Assembly: GCA_036244975.1 (NCBI GenBank)
Contig: BTTE01000095.1
Location: 1-5,479, forward strand
Length of the DNA stretch: 5,479 bases
Reading direction: 5' to 3'
DNA from: Sulfidibacterium sp036244975
GTDB lineage: Bacteria; Bacteroidota; Bacteroidia; Bacteroidales; F082
Of the stretch, positions 1 to 5,479 are shown piece by piece. The position numbers and the translations under genes are program-made. The notes under the pieces were generated by a model. That model saw only the letters and a program-made list of their open reading frames with translations, ran no database searches and had not been told where the DNA came from. Numbering within the stretch: the stretch's first letter is position 1; each line of letters opens with the position of its first letter.

Positions 1-2
1 CC

Positions 3-104
3 ATCATACGTGAGAAGATGGAATTGACAGTAAGCGACTTAGGTGATAATGCCAGCCTGTTGGGAAATGTGATCAATGTAATGGAAAGTTTATTTGAAAA
101 CTAA
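3..104 (+). CDS. C-terminal fragment of a probable ROK-family protein (repressor or sugar kinase)
   Basis: This is the last 33 residues and TAA stop of a gene that starts before the window. What is seen: the frame is open from the window edge and contains SDLGDNASLLGNV, followed by a short hydrophobic helix ending in MESLFEN. Known of the family: ROK proteins (NagC/XylR-type repressors, glucokinases, N-acetylglucosamine or mannose kinases) end with a segment like LG-x-x-A-x-x-x-GAA and then a terminal helix. Here the usual GAA is GNV, which weakens the match. Inference: the full protein would bind a sugar or sugar phosphate in the cytoplasm; whether it has the N-terminal winged helix of a repressor or is a kinase cannot be told from the tail. 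It lies 45 bp before the SusC start on the same strand, so it may share a transcript with the transporter pair or regulate it. The call rests on one short motif. Confidence 0.5.
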   Translation: MIREKMELTVSDLGDNASLLGNVINVMESLFEN

Positions 105-149
105 TGTGTTTTTATAATTATTTTAATGTTTAACCAAAATTACCAATCT
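105..149 (+). other. AT-rich spacer between ROK-like gene and SusC; no clear promoter
   Basis: This 45-bp gap is very AT-rich. No exact Bacteroidota -7 element (TAnnTTTG) is present on the + strand. The closest possibility is TAATTATT at 115-122 with a TTG at 94-96, an 18-bp spacing, but it matches the -7 consensus poorly. No stem-loop terminator follows the upstream stop codon at 102-104. The sequence therefore allows read-through from the upstream gene, and does not rule out a weak or activator-dependent promoter here. If transcription did start from the weak box it would begin near 128, which would exclude the ATG at 126 and favour the one at 150. Confidence 0.3.
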
Positions 150-212
150 ATGAAAAATAAATTACTTGTGGCTTTTTTTCTTTTCTTTGGAGGGATAGGA
201 AGCCTCTTTGCT
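150..212 (+). other. Signal peptide of the SusC-family transporter
   Basis: The first 21 residues from the ATG at 150 show a basic n-region (MKNK), a strongly hydrophobic core (LLVAFFLFFGGIG) and a signal-peptidase-I site with SLFA before Gln. The mature protein would start QKVITGTV, a common start for SusC proteins. This supports the internal start over the ATG at 126, although an eight-residue extension would not destroy the signal. Confidence 0.8.
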
Positions 213-3200
213 CAAAAGGTAATTACCGGAACTGTTACGAATAAAAGCGACGGTTCAGTAATTCCAGGTGTCAATGTTGTGATAAAAGGCACAACACTTG
301 GTACCACTACTAATGGCAATGGTATCTACACTTTAAGCGTTCCGGCTAATACAAAGGTTCTCCAATTTTCCTTTGTAGGGATGGTTACAAAAGATGTGGT
401 GATTGGCAATCAGTCTCATATCAATGTAGTGCTTGCGCCATCGAGTCTTGAACTCAATGAGGTCGTAGTTACTTCTTTGGGTATTTCCAGACAAAAGAAA
501 GCATTAGGCTATGCGATTACACAACTTTCCGGGAAAAAGATTTCTACTGTCCAGGAGAGTAACGTCATAAACTCTCTTTCCGGTCGTGTTGCCGGCGTTG
601 TACTTACCACATCGCCAACCGGCCCCGGAGGCGGTACCCGTGTAATTATACGCGGAAATAATTCCATTACCGGGAATAACCAGCCTTTGTATGTTGTTGA
701 TGGGGTTCCTATTGAAAATTCCGGCGTTGGTAGTGCCAACGGTTCGGGTACTGCCAATTATAACCGTCAGGATTATGGTACCGGCATTTCCGACATCAAC
801 CCGAATGACATAGCATCCATAACGGTACTTAAAGGGCCTAATGCTGCCGCCTTATATGGTTCACGTGCAGCAAACGGAGCAATCCTTATTACAACGAAAA
901 AGGGAAAGGCGCAAAAAGGCCTGGGTGTTACATTTATTTCTTCTACTACTTTTGAACAACCACTTTTATTGCCAAAATACCAAAATGAATATGGTCAGGG
1001 GTCAAATGGAAATACCTATAAAGATGTAAATAACCTTAGAAATTACGGTGGTTCGTGGGGTGCAAAAATGGATGGCTCCAATCAGTTGTACTGGACCGGG
1101 AAAATTCGTCCGTATGTTGCACAGCCGAATAATGTCAAAGATTTCTTCCGTACCGGAACAAACTCCGTAAACTCTTTGATCCTTCAGGGAGGGAATGCAA
1201 AATCCAATATGCGTTTTTCATATACTAACAATCTCGCAAATTCAATTCTTCCCAACGCAGGACTTAATAGAAACAATTTCGACCTGCGTGTTACTTCTCA
1301 TCTTACAAAGAGGTTATCTTTTGATTCAAAAGTAACCTATTTTATTCAGAAAGCACGTCAGCGGCCTTTCCAGGGAACAGAAGGAATCATGGCTTATGTG
1401 TATACTATCCCGAGGAACCTCAATATCAATGATCTGAAAGACTACCAAAATCCTGACTATTCTGTACGTACATACACCAATGGCACCAATGGAAATCCTT
1501 ACTGGATACAAAACAATGACATCAATCATGACTCCAGAAACCGTGTCATCGCCTTTGCCAAAGTAAGTTACCAATTTACGAGCTGGCTGTCTGCATTTGT
1601 ACGAATCGGAACAGACTATCTCTCACAAAAGATCACACGGATTACTCAATATGGACACTGGTACTTTCCAACAGGACGATTCACCTTCAGCAGGTACAAT
1701 ATATCGGAAACAAACAGTGATTTTCTGTTGATGTTTAATAAGAAACTGTCATCAGATTTGAAAATCACAGCCAATTTGGGCGGGAACATGCGGTACCACA
1801 CAAATGAGTATATTAGTATCTTCGGAGAAGATTTCAAGATCCCGACCAAAGCTACCGTTGCCAGCGCAAGAAATACCGTTCCTTCGTACACACCGTTGAC
1901 TGAGAAAAGGGTTAATTCATTATATGGAACTGCCACGGTTTCCTATCGGGATTTTATATACCTCGATGTTACCGGCCGTAATGATTGGTCATCCACACTA
2001 CCCTCAAACAACTGGTCATATTTTTATCCCTCTGTAAGCGTATCAGTATTGCTGAACAGCTTTATTGATCCTAACGGAAATATATTGGATTACCTGAAAG
2101 TCAGAGGTGGCTGGGCAGAGGTTGGTGGCGACACCGGGCCTTATCAGCTGAATCTGACATACAATCTTTCCCAAAATGGTTACTTAGGCCTTACTACATT
2201 AAACAGGCCGTCTGTAAAACTCAATCCTAATTTAAAACCCGAGCAGACCAAGTCAACTGAATTCGGTATTGAATTCCGTATGTTCAAAAACAAGCTCTAT
2301 GGTAACGCCTCCTATTACAATATCAAGTCGACTGACCTGATCATGGATGTGCCGGTTTCAGCTTCTACCGGATATAGTTTTTTCCGAAGCAATATCGGAC
2401 AGACGTCTAATAAGGGCTGGGAAGTAATGATTGGTGGTGTGCCTGTCTCCAACGGAGACTTCTCCTGGAATATTTCCCTGAACTTGTCTCACAACAAGAA
2501 CTCACTGGATAAACTTATTAAAGGACTTGATCACTTTATCTTCAGCTCAAACAACAGCGGAAATGTGGTTGTGCAAGCAACTGTTGGCGGCGGATATGGT
2601 GAGATTTATGGAACCACCTGGTTGCGTAATAAGAGCGGCAGTCTGGTGGTTGATGCCCAGGGCCGCCCGCTGGCTACAAGCAAAAAGGTTCTTCTTGGTA
2701 ATTACCAGCCTGATTTTACTGGTGGAATGACAAACACTTTCAAATACAAAAGATTGACACTCAACACCCTTATTGATGTCCGCATTGGTGGCCAGCTATA
2801 TTCGGGTACCGATGCAGCGCTGGATGCCGGTGGTGTTTCCAATCGTACACTTAAGTATCGTAAAAATGGTGTAACGCTGGATGCCGTTACCAATACCGGG
2901 ACTGCTGATTCACCCATCTGGACAAAAAACACAGCCCATATCACTGCACAACAGTACTGGGGGGCGGTTTCAGGTATCGCTTCAAACTATATCTACGACC
3001 AGACTTTCCTGATGCTGCGTGAATTCTCTCTGACTTACACATTACCGAAAAGCTTGCTTAAAAACGTCTTTATACAATCGGCATCGGTAGGTATCATTGG
3101 CAGAAATCTGTTTTTTCTCTATAAGAAAATGCAGAATTTTGATCCAACCTCAAGTTACAGTACCAGTAACTTTGCACAGGGTATGTTGTACTTCACATTA

Positions 3201-3245
3201 CCTACTACACGGAGTATTGGATTAAATGTCAACATAAAATTTTAA
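150..3245 (+). CDS. SusC/RagA-family TonB-dependent outer-membrane glycan transporter
   Basis: This gene encodes the outer-membrane barrel that imports an oligosaccharide with energy from TonB-ExbBD, working with the SusD-like lipoprotein 18 bp downstream. Numbering is from the ATG at 150 (1031 aa, usual SusC length). Residues 1-21 are a Sec signal peptide ending SLFA before QKVITG. Residues 24-97 are the carboxypeptidase-regulatory-like beta-sandwich typical of SusC (VITGTVTNKSDGSVIPGVNV onward). A TonB-box-like LNEVVVTSLG follows at 102-111. The plug spans about 112-254, with LSGRVAGV, LYVVDGVPI and the hallmark LKGPNAAALYGSRAANG near 227-243. The rest is beta-barrel, ending in a terminal phenylalanine (NIKF) as outer-membrane barrels do. 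There is no STN domain before the beta-sandwich, so signalling to an anti-sigma factor is not expected. An in-frame ATG at 126 would add MFNQNYQS; I prefer 150 because it puts the signal peptide's charged MKNK at the start. The substrate is unknown. The frame is intact. Confidence 0.96.
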   Translation: MKNKLLVAFFLFFGGIGSLFAQKVITGTVTNKSDGSVIPGVNVVIKGTTLGTTTNGNGIYTLSVPANTKVLQFSFVGMVTKDVVIGNQSHINVVLAPSSLELNEVVVTSLGISRQKKALGYAITQLSGKKISTVQESNVINSLSGRVAGVVLTTSPTGPGGGTRVIIRGNNSITGNNQPLYVVDGVPIENSGVGSANGSGTANYNRQDYGTGISDINPNDIASITVLKGPNAAALYGSRAANGAILITTKKGKAQKGLGVTFISSTTFEQPLLLPKYQNEYGQGSNGNTYKDVNNLRNYGGSWGAKMDGSNQLYWTGKIRPYVAQPNNVKDFFRTGTNSVNSLILQGGNAKSNMRFSYTNNLANSILPNAGLNRNNFDLRVTSHLTKRLSFDSKVTYFIQKARQRPFQGTEGIMAYVYTIPRNLNINDLKDYQNPDYSVRTYTNGTNGNPYWIQNNDINHDSRNRVIAFAKVSYQFTSWLSAFVRIGTDYLSQKITRITQYGHWYFPTGRFTFSRYNISETNSDFLLMFNKKLSSDLKITANLGGNMRYHTNEYISIFGEDFKIPTKATVASARNTVPSYTPLTEKRVNSLYGTATVSYRDFIYLDVTGRNDWSSTLPSNNWSYFYPSVSVSVLLNSFIDPNGNILDYLKVRGGWAEVGGDTGPYQLNLTYNLSQNGYLGLTTLNRPSVKLNPNLKPEQTKSTEFGIEFRMFKNKLYGNASYYNIKSTDLIMDVPVSASTGYSFFRSNIGQTSNKGWEVMIGGVPVSNGDFSWNISLNLSHNKNSLDKLIKGLDHFIFSSNNSGNVVVQATVGGGYGEIYGTTWLRNKSGSLVVDAQGRPLATSKKVLLGNYQPDFTGGMTNTFKYKRLTLNTLIDVRIGGQLYSGTDAALDAGGVSNRTLKYRKNGVTLDAVTNTGTADSPIWTKNTAHITAQQYWGAVSGIASNYIYDQTFLMLREFSLTYTLPKSLLKNVFIQSASVGIIGRNLFFLYKKMQNFDPTSSYSTSNFAQGMLYFTLPTTRSIGLNVNIKF

Positions 3246-3263
3246 CTGTAAAAAGAATATAAA

Positions 3264-3326
3264 ATGAAAACATTAATATTAAAATTTATCCTACCCCTAA
3301 TTTTCATACTCGGGCTATCTTCATGC
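3264..3326 (+). other. Lipoprotein signal peptide with lipobox of the SusD-like protein
   Basis: The n-region MKTLILK is followed by a hydrophobic stretch (FILPLIFILG) and the lipobox L-S-S-C, with the lipidated cysteine at residue 21. Signal peptidase II would cleave before this cysteine. The residues after it (TKDF) carry a positive then a negative charge. Surface exposure is inferred from the family, not shown by this short stretch. Confidence 0.9.
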
Positions 3327-4970
3327 ACAAAGGATTTTCTTAAAATCAACAAAAACCCGAATGCGATTATTCCCAGTGAGGCTAGTGCAAGGTATTTCCT
3401 CACCAATGCGGAATATCCGCTTTTTGCACCTTCTCGATATGCCTATTGGCGTGCAAATCTGATTCATGTTGATCGTTATGCCGGTTATTTTGTCTTTGGC
3501 TTCAATGGTGACTGGTGGAGTGGTGAATTGGGTTATAAATATAATTCAGGTTACACGGATGCTGCATGGGGTTGGCTTGACGGTTATTTCAGCCAAATTG
3601 ACAATTTTATGAAGCTCACCAAGCCGGGTGGTGTTTTTCAGAATGGCAAGATGTATGCCGTCGGGCAGATTATCAAAGCTCTCTATTACCAGAGGTTTAC
3701 TGATATATTTGGTGAGATTCCTTTCTCGGAAGCCGGGCTTCCCAATATTGTCCAGCCCAAATTTGACACACAGAATGAAATCTATCAGGGTTTGATTACC
3801 ATATTGAATGAGGCCATGGATACGATTGGTAACAATACAATCACGGGCAATGGTGTTAATAACCTGGGGGATAATGATATAATCTTTAATGGCAACCTCC
3901 AGAAATGGAAAAGTCTGGCCAATTCACTCAAGTTGCGTATTGCCATGCGCGCCTATGGTGCACCGGGAGCCGGTTGGGTAAAAAATGTAGTCAGTTCGAC
4001 GATGTCCGGTCCGTTCCTCGTAACGGGTGAAGACGCCCTGATTCCCAAAGACAACGTTATTTCCACATGGAACAGCGCATCCTATGGTGATATATTTTAT
4101 GGGTTTGGCGGAAAAGGTTCCAAGTGGACCGTGAGTAATGTCCTGATTAATTATCTGCGTAACAATAACGACCCGAGGCTTCCGATGTATGCCCAGCCTG
4201 CACCCGGCGGAACCTTTACACTTTCCCGGCCGAATGTTTCCACCGATCCGGAAGGATATGATAATTTCCCGGCTCGTATTGCTTACATTGATACTGTCTT
4301 GAACAGGGCTACCGGCGGTGACATGACTTTCACCAAGTCCACAGGCAGTGTGGTAATTTCGATTCCGAAAAATAAATATTATATTGGTCAGCCACCTCGC
4401 TTTAATGCTCAAATCTATCCGTTCGCCCTTTATGATTTCTGGTCCATTCCGGGCGAGAAGATTATTCAGGCAAAGAATCAGGGGAAACAGATATTCCCTG
4501 AGATTGTCATGAGCGCGGCAGAGGTTTATTTCCTTCGCGCTGAAGCTGTAGTTCGTGGGCTTGCTACTGGTGATGCCACCAGCCTGTTTCAGGATGGTAT
4601 CCGTGCTGCCATGAATCTTTGGGGTGTTGATGCCGGTGCTGCCGAAAATTATATTGCAACCGCCCCGTTGGCACAACTTACCGGAAGTGCAGATGAGCAA
4701 CTTGAAAAAATTGCCGTTCAGATGTGGATTGCAAACTATCCTGATGGTTTTGAAGGCTGGTCAGATGTCCGGAAATCAGGTTACCCGTTGAAATTGGCGC
4801 AGGGCGTTCATGATCCGGTCATTTTCGGCCTCGGCGACGATAACGGAGTATTTCCCCAGCGTTTACGCTATGGCAATCAGGCCTATAATACTAACGGAGA
4901 TAATTTAGCCAAGGCTATAGCACGTCAGGGAGCTGATGTACAGGGAACAAAACTATGGTGGGCAAAATAA
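3264..4970 (+). CDS. SusD/RagB-like glycan-binding surface lipoprotein (divergent SusD branch)
   Basis: This 568-aa lipoprotein is the partner of the SusC transporter, binding glycan at the cell surface and closing over the barrel. Residues 1-21 are a lipoprotein signal peptide with lipobox LSSC (Cys21), followed by TKDFLKINKNPN, a typical SusD mature start. An aromatic-rich region follows (about 60-112, with WRAN, GDWWSG and AAWGWLDGYFSQIDN). Then come FTDIFGEIPFSEA (145-157), QPKFDTQNEIYQGLI (164-178), the helix LQKWKSLANSLKLRIAMR (212-229), NDPRLPMYAQP (302-312), AAEVYFLRAEA (418-428), WIANYPDGFEGWSDVRKSGY near 488-507 and a C-terminal TKLWW. These motifs fit the SusD-like families Pfam PF12771 or PF12741 better than classical starch SusD; I favour PF12771 from the C-terminal motifs, from memory. 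The 18-bp gap to SusC implies one transcript. The start is the only ATG that gives the lipoprotein signal. The frame is intact; glycan specificity cannot be read from the sequence. Confidence 0.95.
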   Translation: MKTLILKFILPLIFILGLSSCTKDFLKINKNPNAIIPSEASARYFLTNAEYPLFAPSRYAYWRANLIHVDRYAGYFVFGFNGDWWSGELGYKYNSGYTDAAWGWLDGYFSQIDNFMKLTKPGGVFQNGKMYAVGQIIKALYYQRFTDIFGEIPFSEAGLPNIVQPKFDTQNEIYQGLITILNEAMDTIGNNTITGNGVNNLGDNDIIFNGNLQKWKSLANSLKLRIAMRAYGAPGAGWVKNVVSSTMSGPFLVTGEDALIPKDNVISTWNSASYGDIFYGFGGKGSKWTVSNVLINYLRNNNDPRLPMYAQPAPGGTFTLSRPNVSTDPEGYDNFPARIAYIDTVLNRATGGDMTFTKSTGSVVISIPKNKYYIGQPPRFNAQIYPFALYDFWSIPGEKIIQAKNQGKQIFPEIVMSAAEVYFLRAEAVVRGLATGDATSLFQDGIRAAMNLWGVDAGAAENYIATAPLAQLTGSADEQLEKIAVQMWIANYPDGFEGWSDVRKSGYPLKLAQGVHDPVIFGLGDDNGVFPQRLRYGNQAYNTNGDNLAKAIARQGADVQGTKLWWAK

Positions 4971-5312
4971 TCTTCCAAATAAATTTATTAATTTATAAGT
5001 ATCCGCTTATGTTATGTACCAAAAAAGGATTCCATTCATCCTACATAAAAATACAATGACCATGAATCTATTCAATTTTATAGAATAATTTCCAGACATG
5101 GAGAGTTGGAAGTTCAATGTAAAAGAATTCGTAATAATGCGGCCCTTTTGTTCGGTTATAAGTTTTTGAAACGGAACACACAAGCCGGAAATAGTAACAA
5201 TAGACATGGTGAGTGAAATGTTGCCAGGGGTTCATATTGCGGAAAATAAAGCCAAACGTTCATTGTTCGATGTTTATCATGTTGCGGTGGGATGTTAATA
5301 ATAAATAGTATC
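4971..5312. other. AT-rich region without a convincing gene; possible gene remnants
   Basis: No complete gene is supported here. Directly after the SusD stop there is a 12-bp AT-only palindrome (4978-4989) and a weak 5-bp stem ATAAG/CTTAT (4995-5010), neither good enough to call a terminator. On the + strand the frame 5049-5216 is open for 55 codons but has no ATG; it reads in part NNAALLFGYKFLKRNTQ. A second frame holds ATG-started stretches of 23 aa (5098-5169) and 30 aa (5206-5298, beginning MVSEMLPGVHIAENK), separated by a TGA. Their protein-like composition hints at a decayed coding sequence, but I recognise no family. A 66-codon reverse-strand frame (5007-5207) has no recognisable motif and is probably chance. 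Confidence 0.35.
5206..5298 (+). pseudogene. Possible short ORF or gene remnant, 30 aa, unrecognised
   Basis: The ATG-started frame encodes MVSEMLPGVHIAENKAKR and then a short segment LFDVYHVAVGC before TAA. The frame is open upstream back to a TGA at 5167-5169. It has no signal peptide, membrane segment or family motif that I recognise. It could be a small protein, the surviving end of a decayed gene, or chance. The charged and aromatic mix is more protein-like than typical AT-rich intergenic DNA, and this is the only argument for listing it. Confidence 0.15.
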
Positions 5313-5359
5313 AGAAATTGAAACAGGTTGATGCTTTAAGCCAGTCTGTTTCAATTTCT
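5313..5359. terminator. Strong stem-loop, candidate terminator
   Basis: AGAAATTGAAACAG (5313-5326) and CTGTTTCAATTTCT (5346-5359) are perfect 14-bp reverse complements. Four further inner pairs (5327-5345 and 5328-5344 as G-U wobbles, 5329-5343 T-A, 5330-5342 G-C) extend the stem to 18 bp, leaving an 11-nt loop. A run of five T (5372-5376) begins 13 nt after the stem on the + strand, not directly at its base, so this is not a textbook intrinsic terminator. On the reverse strand the bases after the stem are AT-rich without a clean T run. It sits 342 bp past the SusD stop and may end the operon transcript, stabilise its 3' end, or serve a converging gene beyond the window. Confidence 0.5.
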
Positions 5360-5479
5360 CTAAGTCTGTAGTTTTTCTCAAAAAGGTGTTCTGTCATTTA
5401 TTATCCTGTTTTTTACGTGTTTGGGGCTAAAATATCTGACGGGGCATCTTTACTTTTAAAAGCAAAGGTTTACGAAGAA
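5360..5479. other. Gene-free window end, possible upstream region of a next gene
   Basis: No coding sequence is supported. The region has T-rich stretches (5372-5376, 5409-5414) and a near-palindrome at 5448-5467. A TACTTTTA at 5451-5458 resembles the Bacteroidota -7 box TAnnTTTG except for its last base, but the nearest upstream TTG (5421-5423) is 27 bp away, too far for a normal -33 element. It may be the leader of a gene that starts beyond the window. Confidence 0.25.
5448..5467. repeat. Near-perfect 20-bp palindrome
   Basis: CTTTACTTTTAAAAGCAAAG is its own reverse complement except for one mismatched pair (A at 5452 opposite C at 5463); the inner 10 bp CTTTTAAAAG is exact. Two-fold symmetric sites of this size suit dimeric DNA-binding proteins, but AT-rich DNA produces such patterns readily. 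No regulator can be assigned. Confidence 0.3.

Noticed and set aside
135..142. Exact reverse-strand match to the Bacteroidota -7 box (TAATTTTG) just before SusC, which might drive an antisense RNA
   Set aside because: No TTG -33 element lies at the proper distance on that strand, and a six-base pattern is expected a few times by chance in AT-rich DNA of this length.
3924..4700. 258-codon open frame on the reverse strand inside the SusD-like gene
   Set aside because: It lies wholly antisense to a well-supported gene, has no recognisable domain and a composition expected of a shadow frame.
4978..5010. AT-only 12-bp palindrome and 5-bp stem immediately after the SusD stop, as a terminator
   Set aside because: The stems are short, lack GC pairs or have very few, and no T run follows; the hairpin at 5313-5359 is far stronger.
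5007..5207. 66-codon reverse-strand frame downstream of SusD
   Set aside because: No family motif or credible promoter; AT-rich and hydrophobic by composition, and it overlaps the equally plausible + strand remnants. Not strong enough to call a gene.
4971..5479. CRISPR array, tRNA, rRNA or insertion-sequence ends in the gene-free tail
   Set aside because: No regularly spaced repeats, no cloverleaf or rRNA-like sequence, and no paired terminal inverted repeats flanking a transposase were seen.

Overview
The window carries a SusC/SusD outer-membrane glycan-uptake pair on the + strand. Upstream of it lies the last 34 codons of a gene whose C-terminus resembles ROK-family proteins (NagC/XylR-type repressors and sugar kinases). 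The organism is almost certainly a member of the Bacteroidota: SusC/SusD pairs are characteristic of that phylum, the starts lack strong Shine-Dalgarno sequences, and the intergenic DNA is AT-rich. I cannot name a genus.

Layout: 3-104 is the tail of the ROK-like gene. 105-149 is a 45-bp AT-rich spacer. 150 (or 126) to 3245 is a complete SusC-type TonB-dependent transporter. An 18-bp gap follows. 3264-4970 is a complete SusD-like surface lipoprotein. 4971-5479 has no convincing gene; it holds a strong 18-bp stem-loop at 5313-5359, a near-perfect 20-bp palindrome at 5448-5467 and short open stretches that could be remnants of a decayed gene.

How the genes work together: SusC forms the TonB-energised barrel and SusD the glycan-binding lipoprotein lid that sits over it, together importing an oligosaccharide into the periplasm. 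Their 18-bp spacing indicates one transcript. The SusD belongs to a divergent branch, recognised by the NDPRLPMYAQP, GFEGWSDVRKSGYP and C-terminal TKLWW motifs, and not to the classical starch-type SusD. No glycoside hydrolase is visible, so the substrate cannot be assigned. SusC has no N-terminal STN signalling domain, so control by an ECF sigma/anti-sigma pair through this protein is unlikely; the adjacent ROK-like gene is a candidate local regulator or sugar kinase.

This is mostly an ordinary polysaccharide-utilisation-locus fragment. I do not see evidence for a new kind of system. The points most worth a second look are the ROK-like neighbour, the 3' stem-loop and the possible gene remnant.
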